Shown here in pieces: positions 11,757 to 23,800 of a DNA stretch of 64,000 nt. The DNA comes from Brachycybe producta (taxonomy: Eukaryota > Arthropoda > Diplopoda > Playtdesmida > Andrognathidae), in the NCBI GenBank assembly GCA_036925085.1, contig JAUPFP010000002.1, forward strand, positions 12,243,607 through 12,307,606, read 5' to 3'. The notes beneath the pieces were generated by a model. It saw nothing but the letters and a program-made list of their open reading frames with translations. It was not told where the DNA came from and ran no database searches. The first letter of the stretch is position 1, and each line of letters begins with the position of its first letter. The position numbers and the translations under genes are program-made.

Positions 11757-11762
11757 AATAAA
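11757..11762 (+). terminator. TBP poly(A) signal AATAAA
   Basis: Canonical hexamer 86 bp after the TBP stop codon, followed by a T-rich stretch. Confidence 0.6.
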
Positions 11763-11882
11763 GTATCCGGTCCTTTTGTTTGTTATTATAATTATTATTC
11801 TGATCAGATTAATTGTTAAAACCCATATGAAACCAAAATACACAAGAAAGAAAGATGAATTTCAAACGTGTTTATCGAGCGT

Positions 11883-11990
11883 ATTCAAAAACGTTGCTTA
11901 AAATAAAGCTAAACTTAAAACATGACTCATGGATATAGCTTTAAGTTTTTCTTAGTCGTAAGCAACGTTTTAGAATACGGCCATAAATCT
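11883..11990. mobile_element. Small palindromic MITE, family B (CGTATTCAAAAACGTTGC ends)
   Basis: Left arm CGTATTCAAAAACGTTGC and right arm GCAACGTTTTAGAATACGG are inverted copies, and AAGCTAAACTTAAA/TTTAAGTTT pair internally. Other copies are at 49163-49305 and 62745-62885. It is non-coding, so non-autonomous; the transposase family was not identified. Confidence 0.6.
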
Positions 11991-12410
11991 GAACACGGCC
12001 GTCATATATGCAAAATAGAAACGAAGGGACACTTTTTTGCTTTCATTCAGTATAAAAGCTGTGCTTGACTTTCGCGCGCACACACGTTGAAATGGGATTT
12101 TTGGAGAAGGAGTCCTTTTCTTTTCCCTTTTCCGTGCTGAAACCACCCGATTTGTCCGGTGCCGCCACCGAATAACATGTCCCTTGACTAGATTCTAACT
12201 ACACTTGGACACATTATGGATTTGTAGACATTCCAATTCATTCGATGATGGACAATTAAATATGTAAAAACACAAAAGCGTTTTGCACCAAACGCGTTCA
12301 CTGCCTAACAAACACGTTGTTTTTTTGGCCGTATTGCATGTGTGTTCGTGGCTAAACACACACCATCGTTCGAACATCGTTAACAACGAAGGAGTCGACG
12401 CGTGCTACCA

Positions 12411-15400
12411 TCATTCCATCTTTGACATCTCGAATTTTGTGTTCATTATTTCCTAAAACAATAAACAACTTAAATGAGCAGCCGAGTAATGATTTCCAAG
12501 AATAAGAAAAACAAAAACTTACTTCGTCCGAATCTAGCAACGGTAGTGCACTAATTAAAAGAAATACAAAAAACAGACACGTTTAAAGCGATTTTAAAGT
12601 GTAAACGCCCTTTGAACTCTGGTTATTCTGTGCTTCAACGTGTAAAATAAAGAGAAACTATAAAGTGATTCAGAAACTAGAAGTGTGTTTCGTGTTTCAA
12701 GGGTAATTCATGTCTAAAAAGCTTATTTTGAAAGATATATCAACATGAAAACACTATAAAGTAATTCAGCTACCCCTTCTAGTTTTTAAAACAACTTCAG
12801 TTTCTTCATTCAATACACTTCTAACAAAGTGCAGAATAACTCAAAGAGTTCAAAAATTAGCCGTTTCATAAAAGATTTCAAGTGGTTTTTTTCGTAATTA
12901 TCGGAAGGCGACTTACGAATCGGCTAACGAAGACGGAATGTTTTCTTCCACCCACGAAAGGTCCTCCTCCTGAAACATATCGGTTCACAATTAATTTACA
13001 ATTTCAAAATATAACGAGAGAGAGAGAGATACGTTTTGTCGAACTCACGATTCTAGCTTTCTTTGCTGCCTCTTTGTCGTTGACAGTTGGCAATTTTAAT
13101 CCTCTCATCTTCATTCCATCTGAAAATATCACAAAATAAATATAATCGATTGACGAAGAAACTATCTGTCAAACTTTACTGAATGCATCGTTCATGACGG
13201 CGTCGTCTTCATCATCGGCCGCATCGAAAAGCGGCATGAACGCATACCTTAAGAGAGGAGATTTGCAAACGAAACATAATTACTACCAATCAAACAATGT
13301 GGTTAGAATGCAAAAAAAAAGACGTTGAAACCGTTGATTGTTGTTCGTTGGTCTCCAAAGAATCATAATGACCAGCAAAATGACGGAGAAGAGGAGGTGC
13401 CAGTAAGCATCGTCCACCCAAAGTTCCTTCCAATCCTACAAGAAAAATGCAAAATCCACAAACTTGCATCCGAAATTGCAAAAAAGACAAAAAGAAGAAC
13501 TTACGGCAACACATCTCGGCATGTTGTGCGCTTTGTAAACCCAAACCATGAAGGCAACAGAAGCTGAAAAAAAAAATAAAAAGTGAACAACAAAGGAATA
13601 TCTAAAAAGAAAAGGTGAAATTACCGATGCAAGCAAAAATGAGGGCGTTCGTGAAATGTCTGTAGAGAGAGAGTTTGACGATGTTCCGTCTCAGACGTAG
13701 AGTTCGTGTCGTCTGTACTAAATTACTGAATATCCACCAACAGATGGCAGTGTCTAGAACTGCGAGTGGAACCTCGGCCAACATGAGAGTTCGCGTCGGA
13801 TCATTCTTTGGCCTCATAACGCGAAGAAACGCCTCCAGAGAACAGAGGACCGCATAGAGACCACCGATACCGACAACACGATGCAACATGGGACCCAGAC
13901 GAGGCCTAAAAGAACAAAACACTTCAGCATCGAAGACGATAACACACTAAATGACGGAATCTCGTCATATATTTCGTACGCACTTCACGATACCGAATCC
14001 AAGGCTGACGATGATGACCAACATTCTGGCCAAAGTCCTCTTCAGACAAGAAACCAATTCAGCAAAGAGAACTGCTCCCTGAACTACACGGTAAACACAA
14101 TACGAGAGATTAGACAAGGTTGCAACCGTTACGTAAAATAAAGAAACCCGACCGGAATTTCCGGTTGAATTGACAGACTGATACTCCGCGTAGAAAACGG
14201 CCTTCTCGACCATCCCTAAAGAGACAGACATTGGTTAAATATGATAATCGGCGATTTCTTCGTTCGTTTTGCAAACAGGATGCAGAAAAACAAGGATTTC
14301 ATAAATATTTTGTCAGACTATTTTCAAAATTAAGAACAAACAAATATTTTCTTGATGATATTTTTCAAAATGAACTTTTGGGACAATCTTCAAAAACGGT
14401 TTGGTTCTTATTTGTCACCTTAATATGTTTTATACATTAAAACTCTTGGTTAATCCGCAATTTTGTAAAAGTGTTTTAAAAACTAGAACCGTAGCTGAAT
14501 TACTTAATAGTATTTTCATATTGATATCTTTCAAAGCGAAAACATGAAAATATCCTTAAGTGATTGAATCACTCTTCTAGTTTCTAAAAAACATTCAAGT
14601 TTCTCTTCAATTCGCTCTTCTGAAAGACAGAACAACCAGAGTTCGAGGGGCAACATTTACAATTTAAAAACATCTAAACTTTGTTTAAATAAATAGTAAG
14701 TGATCCTATTTTTTGCACCCAAGAACACACACACTAAATGAGTGCGAGAGATCGGGGGACAGACCAAGGAAAATGACCCCTCCAATCCAAAATTGAATCC
14801 TCAGTAGATCCCTCCACTGAAGCGCAAGAACGATAAGCCAAGCGAGACCGTAGATGAAGTAGACGATGCACATCGATCCATAGAACTGAAAAAAACAAAA
14901 AACAACCACAGTTCGATAAGTAAACATTAAGACAAACCAAAAAAAGTCTCTCGTACCGGTAAGAGAGGCCAATCCACGGCCGACAGGTATCCGTGCGATC
15001 CCTTGATTTCCAATTCCACTAAATTAAACATCGTCACCGATTAACTTTATATTTCACTCATTTAGGAAAGAACAACATACCGATTGCCGAATAGTTGAAT
15101 TCTTCGAAAGGATTAAAAGGTTCCATTTTGATAGTGATGACGAAGATTCCCTCCTTGTGGATGACTAACTGAGGCTCGCCGTCACTTCGAGAAACGTTCT
15201 CGCTACCGTACGGAGACGGTTCCGCTCGTTTCGACCTTATGACCGGTTCAGAATTCTTCTTTGTCATTTGCTGTAACGTCAAAATTGAAAAAAATAACGT
15301 GCATTAAAAAGAAACGCAATCAAAAGAGACTTTATTTTAATTAAAGAAAACCTTCTCGTTTCCGTCGGCTTCCCCCTTCACCGCCTCCTCCTCCTCGACA

Positions 15401-16500
15401 TCTTCCTTTCGGGTCGTTCCACCGTCACCCTTTATCGATTCGCCTTTCTCGAGAATCGTCGACGCGTTCGGCTGAAGACGAGAAGAAAAGAGTTAAAAAA
15501 AAATCTTAACGCGTAGCCATTACATCCAAAAATAACCTTGTCCGCATCGACGATCGTCATTACGAGAGTTTTAAACGAGGATTCTTCGGGCTGAACGCAA
15601 ATTGAGACATTTTTATTTTAGTAGAGAACAAGGTCTAATTTACTTTTTAGAAGAAATTTTTTTTTAAAAGAAAATTTAGAATATCAACAGAGAATTAGAA
15701 GTATGAAAATACATATCTTTGAAAATCGTTTTACAAAATGACATTATAAATTTATATTTTCAGTAAATTATCCTTCGTCATCTCATTCGTAACTCTTTAA
15801 GTTTCAGATATTACTTTGAGATTCTTTTAAAAAGTGCTTCTAAAAAGATAAAACATTCTTAGTGGAAACTTGCGCCCGAAAAAAATAAACGACCTGTAAA
15901 ACGATCGAATGATCGCAAGTGCGGTTTTGTGCGGTCGACTTCAAGTACGTGACAAAGTACGAAGTGTCGTCCGAGTAAGTCGAAGGAACATCAGGATGAT
16001 CGTGAAGAGTCGAGAGCAGAATCTGCAAAATAAAAAGCGACAAAAAACATGACGATGAGGACGACTGAGAGAGACAGAGAGAGAGAGAGAGAGAGACGAG
16101 ATAGGTACTTGATCGTCCGGATCAATGGTCTCCTGATAACACCTCATCAGTCTAAGCGCGTACGATATGGAGACCTTCGTGTCCTTCTTTTCAGGATCAC
16201 ACAGAACTTGACAGAAAGACATAACGTTAAAATAACCAATCAATATAACCATTCTCATGATGTGGACTTACCTTTGATGTGAACTTTGGTGTCATAGTAC
16301 ACAGCCTTAACGACACCGGCTAACCTCCGATCCTAACGAGGAAACAATTGATCGTGAATCGAAACTAAGAAGAAACGAAACCCCCGTGACCCAAAACTCA
16401 CCTGATCCAGATGGAAATTCCAACGCCCTTGTTCCGGAAACGCATCAACAGAGGACAAAACGACGACCAAACAGACAAAGAAGATGCTTAACGACCTCAT
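12411..16500 (-). CDS. TMEM87A: TMEM87A/B homologue, Golgi seven-helix membrane protein (19 exons)
   Basis: Member of the TMEM87/GPR107 (LUSTR/GOST) family of Golgi and endosomal membrane proteins linked to retrograde trafficking. Exons: 12411-12452, 12523-12550, 12917-12969, 13049-13119, 13180-13247, 13332-13435, 13505-13563, 13625-13905, 13984-14078, 14148-14215, 14765-14885, 14957-15018, 15081-15270, 15352-15471, 15537-15590, 15894-16022, 16109-16206, 16272-16332, 16402-16500; about 600 residues (human TMEM87A about 555). Residues 1-20 ([17 protein letters not shown]) are a signal peptide, then a lumenal domain with an acidic insert (about 150-190). Seven helices run from about 271 to 515, with [28 protein letters not shown] and [15 protein letters not shown]. 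The tail has WVEENIPSS and LPLLDSDE and ends FEMSKME, like vertebrate TMEM87. One gene stands for both vertebrate paralogues. A MITE sits in intron 14216-14764. Confidence 0.95.
12580..12878. mobile_element. Family A foldback MITE in TMEM87 intron
   Basis: Begins TTTTAAAGTGTAAACGCCC, carries the AAACTAGAAGTGTG arm and the inverse CTACCCCTTCTAGTTTTTAA arm, and ends in the AACTCAAAGAGTTC region. It lies in intron 12551-12916. Confidence 0.7.
14440..14665. mobile_element. Family A foldback MITE in TMEM87 intron
   Basis: Arms AAACTAGAACCGTAGCTG and CACTCTTCTAGTTTCTAAA face each other around TTGATATCTTTCAAAG. It occupies half of the 549-bp intron 14216-14764. Confidence 0.7.
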
Positions 16501-17077
16501 CCTCCTCTCTTTTATTCTTTTACAATGATAACGATAAAATAAAGAACGAACTGACAACGAAAGCCACTCTTACAGGGCGAAAACTTGACAACTACGCTGA
16601 CATTACATCAGAGAGCGCACTCGTCACGTTGCAAACAGCAAAGAGAGAAACACTTCCGGTTACTGACAATCGCGCCGGAAATGAAATTGGCCAACGATAT
16701 AAAAACACTAGCATCGATAGACAGATAATCGATAACGGGCTAGAGATCGATCAAACAAATACAGAAAAAATGGGTATCCAACCTGCGGCCCTTAATTGAA
16801 AATAATTAAATTAAATATCGACCCACGTCTTTTTATTATTACGACTACAATTTATTGCTTTTTAATCGTCTTTGATCTTTTTTTTTCTGAGTAGAAATTT
16901 TTCCAAACAATTTAATCTGAATCTTTCCTAATGTCATTTCCTACAAATTAATTAATGAAGTTCGTTTTTTTTAATAATTATTATTTTAAATAATTTTGAA
17001 AATTCTTTTAAAACTTGCTACTTGAATTGCAACGTTCAACAACAAAACAAATGAAAAATAAGTTGCGAGGAAAACAC
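16501..17077. promoter_or_regulatory. TMEM87 promoter region and METTL17 3' flank
   Basis: Upstream of TMEM87, ATCGATA occurs at 16713-16719 and 16728-16734 with GATCGATC at 16745-16752, again the DRE-like motif. The right part is AT-rich and should hold the METTL17 3' UTR; TTTATT at 16832-16837 reads AATAAA on the minus strand. No gene is seen. Confidence 0.55.
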
Positions 17078-19002
17078 CTATCGCATCTTAGGAGGTTCAT
17101 CGGTCTCATCCTCTCGATGACCGACAACCTCATCCTCGTAATCACCCTCGTCTTCATTTTCGCGATCGTAATCTCTCTCGTCATCATCTTTCATCGTCAC
17201 GGGCAGTCTATCCCCCAAGCGACTCCCACGAGCGCACTTGTAAAGCTCCCTTAAAATTCAAAAAAATTAAACAAATATTTATGAAGGCAAATAAACCAGA
17301 AGTCGCAGTCTCACTTTCCGTGTTTGGCCGCAGTGATGACGACTTCCTTCAATCGTCCGTCCGAATTACAAGTGCGACAGACGACGTGACGAGGTCTCGG
17401 CAGCACTTTGGATATGATCCGAGGCCATTCGCGACCTCCATACGATCGACCGTCCTCCTCCTCCACCGCTGCCACTCTACTCTTCTTCTCCAGGACGACG
17501 TAAGAGAACCTCGTAATCAGTTTTCCTCCGTGTGTCGTACCGGTTCCCATTTCGAACATCGGATTGTAACCCACTTCGAAGTTGCAAGGAATATCATCAC
17601 GGAGACGAGGACAACGTAACTCATGAGAACACTTAACATTTAGAGGACAAATTAGTGGCCAAGATTTCAATAGTGACAATCATAATATTACATACTGGGG
17701 CGAAAACGTTCGTCATTGAAGCAGATCCACTATGGGAAGCCTGCCTGATGATGTAAGCTCTCGCTTCCATAATCAGACGGTAGCCGGCATTCGTTCCGTT
17801 CTCAACAAGAACTAGAAAACGATCCGTTTTCCTCCAGAGATTGTCCAGAGTGTGGAGACGACTCGTCCGATTTGGAAGCTCCATCAGCGAATAAGCGCTC
17901 ACCACCACATCGTAGCGTAACTAAACTATCGAGAGATCGAAGTTTACGTTTTAAGTCGATTACATTCATTAGTGCAAAACGGCGAAAACCGTGTGTGAAG
18001 CGGGAAGGAACTGTCGAAAGAAGATCCCTTTTAAAAACGATGCTCTCGATTCCCGTCCATCCTGAGTGAGAAGCCGAGCGATGTCGTTCATCTCCGCAGA
18101 CGTATCCACGGCAAAATATTCCGTGATGTCGCCTCCCCAGACGCCATGAGCTGCCCTTGGTATCCATTTGGAAACAATAAACGACACGTTATTAAGAAGG
18201 ACGGAAACATAATAAGTTAAAATTGAGAGAACCAGAGAACGGTTCCTATCCCTGAACCGAAATCCATGATCGCTTTTGGTACAAACTCAGGCTCACGCTT
18301 CTTCACCTTAGAAAATTATGCAATCAAATGGGAATTAATTACGGCAACAACTCAATTGGGTTTTCAAAAAGTGTTTTCATAACTTTTCTGAAAGCTAATT
18401 TAGAATTACTTCTGTGAAAATTTGTGTCAATACAGCATAATCTGGAGCCGCCCTCGCCAAAATGTAGAGCATCCCTCTGTGGACGTTGTAACTAGAAAAA
18501 AAAAACAGGTTAATAGATTGAAACTACGAGGATTTAACCAGTAAAAAAAGAGCTACTCGATGGGTTCCCAGTGGTAAGTCGTTTGTCGCAGTCTCTTCAG
18601 GATCATCTCCTCCTTCTTCTTCTCATCCAAATCGACCGTACGATTCTGTAACGAAGCCACCAGTTCCTTCTCCAGCTCGATGGCCTTTTGCTTCAGCTGA
18701 CCGTCTTCCACTGGAGGTTTTCGATCGTTCAAGTAATGAAAGAATTCGACGGCTTCCTTTCGAGCACCGGATTTGTCGCATTCATACTTGTGAAGCACCA
18801 CTTCGCCTGCCGCCTTCAACCTATCGGACAAAGTCACCAGAGAAAGAGCCGTCCGTCCGGGATGTTTCTTTGCCTTGTAAATGCGTTCTTTCAGGTCTCT
18901 GTCCACTTCTTCGACCAGTTTCACGTTACGGATCCTCAGTAGTTCCGTGGATAGGCGACGGACGACACGCGTAAACAGCGCCTTACTACTTCCTCCCATC
19001 AT
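17078..19002 (-). CDS. METTL17: METTL17, mitochondrial Rsm22-family mitoribosome assembly factor (7 exons)
   Basis: Mitochondrial methyltransferase-like protein needed for small mitoribosomal subunit assembly. Exons: 17078-17249, 17315-17631, 17696-17920, 17990-18155, 18232-18306, 18410-18491, 18557-19002; 493 residues (human 456). The N-terminus is Arg/Ser-rich (FTRVVRRLSTELLRIR), fitting import. The SAM-fold motif MDFGSGIGTVLWAAH is at about 193, then ITEYFAVDTSAEMN, GIFFRQFLPASH and DVVVSAYSLMELP. VFAPCSHELRC with a third Cys downstream and VCRTC near residue 415 match the iron-sulfur cysteines known in METTL17; spacing between the second and third is eight residues, where I recall seven in human. 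The tail is very acidic (KDDDERDYDRENEDEGDYED). Two adjacent ATGs give the start; the outer was used. The 18232-18306 boundary is uncertain by one base. Confidence 0.94.
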
Positions 19003-20463
19003 TCTTTTTTAAACGAATCCTTCGAAATCACTAAATTTCAGTGCATATTTCGAGAGCATTTCATCAAAACGGCATTTGTAAATACCTGCAAAAAAGAAAT
19101 CGAATAAAAACAATGAACTCTTATAGAAAACACATGGATTTCATGAAATCAACACCACGTGGGTAGTCCATCTTCCATAATATGGCAATTTGGGTGAAGA
19201 CAGTCGTCCATCTTGGTTCATTGGCATCGTCTGCTATCTGTTATCAGCTACTATGAATCCGACTGCAGCGTCCTCACGCGACATGACCGCACATCACCTT
19301 TAAAACAGTAAAGAAAACCTAAAATGGCCGCTAAACATGAGGCCAATGGGATGTCAAACCCTATATACGATTGGCGCCACCATTCAACTATCTATATATT
19401 ATCTCTATTTTAGAGATAAAACGTTGTGGATGAGTGAATTCTAATTGTATATACTATCTGTTTAATTCTTTTCATTCTCAAATGTAACCATAAAATCAGA
19501 AGATAACTAAAAATGAATTTAGCTCTAAGTATATGTGGCGACATTTATGCACGTAATACTCTAGAGACAACTCTCTTAGTTGAGCTACCTCTATGTATAT
19601 ATTACTTCGCTTCTTATGCTTCGCTCATATCAGTACAGTGGCTCCTTTTCAACTGTGCGGACGAAATGTAAAACAGAACCAAAAAAAAAGCGGGAAATAT
19701 GAATATAGAATAAATAATACATGATTAATAAATAAAATATTAATGATTTTATGCAAATAAATTCTGTTCAGAAACAATTAAATTAATTTTTACTAATTTA
19801 TAATAAATAAAATACTTTTCAAATTAAAAATATATTTCTTTCCTCATAAACTTTTTTTATTATTTATAATTAATGTCTTTTCATTAATTAATTAGAAAAC
19901 AAAATGAAAATAATGAAAACAAAACCCCAATTTGATTGGGAGACCACAAAATCGATGTATTATTATTATAACTATTATTCATTTTACATAATTTGTCTTT
20001 TTTTTTATTCACACTCAATTTGATTGAGACAAAATAAAATAAAATAAGAACTCTTTATACATTTTTGCAGCCAAAATGATATTCGAATCTATTTTTTTTT
20101 ACACAATTATTTACACGAGACACAAAAACACATTCATTCATATTTTTTATATTATATATAGGCAACTTTATAGTTGCTTACATAAGGGCAACTTTAAAGT
20201 TGCCTACAAGGAGAAGGAAGGAGAAGGATGAAACTCTTAATTACTCCAAAAATCCCTCCTCTTAAAATAGAAGAAATAAAAAAATAGAAAGTTAGTTAAA
20301 AAGTAGAATTAAATCCCCCATCAGTATTCTTCGAAAAGGAAAACTTCTGGTTAAAAGTGAGGTAGCGCATAAAAAGACACATTAGCAAACGACATAATTT
20401 ACTAATATTGTTTAAAATAAAAAGCCAACTCAAGAAAGACAAAATTTAATTGTTTGAAAAACG

Positions 20464-20495
<32 letters not shown>

Positions 20496-20819
20496 TTTTA
20501 CATAAAGAATTGCCTGCAGCCATTAATAATATATATATATTTATATCTTATAATAATATTTCTAATTATATGTTTCATGTTTTGTGTGTCAACTGTGGAA
20601 AAAGGGTTAGACTAGAAAGAACCAACCATTTCCGATTACAATTACTTGTAGAATTTGTTACAGAGGGACATTTCTTTAATTAAGTTTGAGCACATTGAGT
20701 GAGTGTAAAAGAGAAAGGGTTGGTCAAAAAAAACAAAACAACAACAACAAAAACTAATACACCGGGATCAAATAATATCGTAGCTCGAGTATCGTAATCA
20801 GGTGGAAGAAAGCCAGCCA
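19003..20819. other. Spacer: METTL17 promoter side and trh 3' UTR side
   Basis: The first 600 bp are of ordinary composition and should hold the METTL17 promoter; an E-box CACGTG lies near 19157. From 19680 the sequence is very AT-rich. Twin palindromes lie at 20161-20204 and a (GA)n run near 20463-20496. Both flanking genes are on the minus strand, so the right part should include the trh 3' UTR. No coding region is supported. Confidence 0.6.
20161..20204. repeat. Twin perfect palindromes GGCAACTTTA(A/T)AGTTGCC
   Basis: GGCAACTTTATAGTTGC (20161-20177) and GGCAACTTTAAAGTTGCC (20187-20204) are two near-identical self-complementary words ten bases apart. They lie downstream of the trh stop codon, probably in its 3' UTR or terminator. 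Function is unknown. Confidence 0.6.
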
Positions 20820-23800
20820 CTAAGAGTTCGCCGAAGGATACCAACTGTTCCCATTCTTGAGATTGTCGGCATACGGCAATGAAGCTGACGACACCGAAGA
20901 AGACGACGAGGTCGAAGAGGATGACGACGACGAGGAGGACGAGGCTGAAGAAACGACGGCCGTCGGACCAGCCTTGTTAGCCGTTGGATGATAAATGTGG
21001 AAACCACTCCCATGATGGTGATGGTGGTGGTGGTGATGGGCATAAAACTGTTGGTGATCCAGACTCTGTTGAGTATGAGCAGGGAACGGATTCGTCGACG
21101 AAGAAGTCGGGTCTAAACCCGAAGCGGGATGAACGGTATATACCTGGGGTTTAAGAGGTAATGGTTGTAGATCGGGATGCGGAGGGGGCACACCGCCACC
21201 ACCTCCACCAAAGTGTCGGATGTCACCGTAGACTGGACCGTCCACAAACGCCGGAGCTGAAACACTGGCACCGGAATGAAGCTTATCCCTGGGTGAGACC
21301 GACGACGGCGGCGTCATCACGTTGTACGATGAGTCGGAGTAACTGGAGACGGGGATTGCCACGGTTGAAGTCGGACTGTAGCCGGCCGACAGCACGGCGG
21401 CTGCAAACGAGTCCACCGTGGCGGACGAATGGGGCGGTAACTTGGGAGGCAACACAAACTGAGCCGTAGGTTGATCTACATATGCGGGGCTGTCGGCAGC
21501 TCCAGGAGGTGTAGGCAGAGTCCCTTGAAGGTCGGCGAAAAACGGAGGACGAGAAGCGTGAACGTTGGAGCGGATGACGGACTCTCGATTGGCATATAAC
21601 TGTCGAAGAAGCGTAGAAGCCGGAAGCGGACCGGCAGGAGGGGTGCCGCCCGGCCCCGAAGCCGTTCCGATCCACTGGATCGTTGGACGCTGTAATTGTT
21701 TGCCTCCCTCTCCCTCCTTAACCATCAGATTGGGTAAGTGTTTATTCATGGCATCCTCTAGATCCTTAACGGAAGTCTCCTCGCCGTAATCTCCACCGAC
21801 ACCTGACGCGCCGTTCTTCCACGCGGAGGAAGTGGATCGGCCCACCTCGTCTCCATCGCAACTTCTGGGGCTTACAGACCGAGACGGATCTTCGTTGCGA
21901 CACGGACTTGGAATGCCACCTTTAAACGCTCCCCTTTTCGAAGCGTCACTTTTTTCCTTGTTAAAGTCTCTCACAGAAACGACATCGACCGAAAGAACAT
22001 CGTCCGTTCCACTCATCTGTCCACTCTCGTCGTCATTGTAACGTCGTCGTTTACGAGACTTACGTGTCACTCTGACTCCCTCGTTGTCGATTCCATCCAA
22101 TTGCCGATGCCGGTGGACTTTGTTCTCCATGCTTCCGTCGATTGCACCTTCTCCACTTCCGTCGGAGCCCCTCGGAGATATCTTTAAACGATTGCAAAAC
22201 GATTCATTTAGATCGCTACGGTGGAAATGACATGGTTGGCTTACGAGAGACGCCGTGGGCGACAACTTCGGCGGCGGAAGTGGTGGATGACCTCTGGTCA
22301 TCAATTGAGTCAGATGTTCGCTCGTGCCTCCAGTGCTTCCGCAACCACTTCCATCCGACTGTCTTTCGTCGTCGTTCGGAGGAGATCCGCCAACCGAAGT
22401 TTCACCTCCAGGATTCACACCATCTACAATTAATAAAAAAGAAGAAACCTTCAATATACAATAACGGAACGTACAATCCGATAGTTACGAAGTAAAGAGG
22501 TTACCTTTCTCGTCTGGAGATCCGTTCTCCGGATAATCGTTACTCGGATCATCCGGCTTCAGGTTCTGTCCGTGACCGACCAACTGACTGCAGTCCATGA
22601 TGCAGTGCTCGAACTCAATTCCACTAAGTACGTAGTTGACGCAGATGATACTCTGTTCCTCGGAGTTCTTCGCACTGCAAATGACCGTAGCACACGTCTG
22701 AATCCAAGTGAACCCTCCGTTCTTATTAATGATCCGATAGTAGCTGCTCATCACTTGTCCCTTGTGAATCACTTTAATGAATAAACAACACGATAAATTA
22801 AGTTCGGAGGGTTCGATGTAGATGAAAATATCAGTTCCAACTTACGATCGACGTGACACGTCCTCAACTTGGGCATGTCTTCGCAATGACACAGGGCGTA
22901 CATGTTTTTGCCGGTCAATTCGTCCGCAGTGTAATCGAGCAAATCGGCAACTCTTTTATTATTACGAAACACAAAAAAAAAACATTAACAAAAAAAAAGA
23001 GCGCTGGAAACCACATGTGTGCGTACTAGTCACCTCGGTTCGCAGTGAGCCACCTTAAAGTCAAAGGTGAGACGAGTGACAAACATGTCACTCTCGAGGC
23101 GAACTTCGTTGACGGACGGAGGAGGCAGAGCGATGGCCAGTGCCACCATTCCGAGAATGGTCGGCGGCTGCTTACGAGAGTGCGAGAAAGTGTATTGAGG
23201 CCTCAGGTGGCACAACACTAACACCACCTGTAAAATAAACAACAAACGATGTCGTCGTTGTCATTCAACCGTTTTAAGCCTCAGATCATAAGAGACTGAC
23301 TGACCCTGTAACCGGACGACTTAAAGTGGCAACCTCGTTTGGTCAATGTCGATTTCATTCGTATACAAAACGCTCTGTCCAAACCCTTGAATGTGCTGTT
23401 CGTGATCGTCATCATGGATGCTACACGAGAGAGAACGTTTTCTACTTAAGAGTCCGTTGGATCATTTGTCGGATACAAATCCTCACCTGGTGAGGCCGGT
23501 CCATCGTCCGACAGGACGGAAGTGGGCGAAGGCAAAGGTTGCCCCTGATTCAGGCTGATGCCCAACTGTTCGGCCAATTCTGCATGATCCTGCTGATGGA
23601 TATAATCAAAGACGCTGCTTCCGGTCAACTCCACCTGAGATAGACCCAAGTAGATGGACACCGTTTCGGATATGTAGAGGAACCTGCCGTCGGCACCCAC
23701 GGCAAAAGCAAACCCATCCAGAGACTGAAGAGAGAAAGTTGCGACAAAATTAAATACACGAGAACTCCCTTTCCAGTTACGAACTCGAGTTAAGGAAACA

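Larger units (their letters stand above)
11672..12410. other. Convergent spacer between TBP and TMEM87
   Basis: Both genes end here. The TBP poly(A) signal AATAAA is at 11757-11762. A small palindromic MITE occupies about 11883-11990. From about 12048 a TATAAAAG box is followed by a GC-richer stretch (12060-12180) holding an ATTTTTGG Sm-like motif and a tiny 27-codon frame; no gene is called. TMEM87 3' UTR probably occupies the right part. Confidence 0.6.

Noticed and set aside
16077-16096. (GA)n runs across the window as CRISPR-like or regulatory arrays
   Set aside because: They are simple dinucleotide repeats without spacers.
20798-22454. Several sizeable plus-strand frames at 21.2-22.5 kb
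   Set aside because: They are shadows of the long trh C-terminal exon, which has clear homology on the minus strand.
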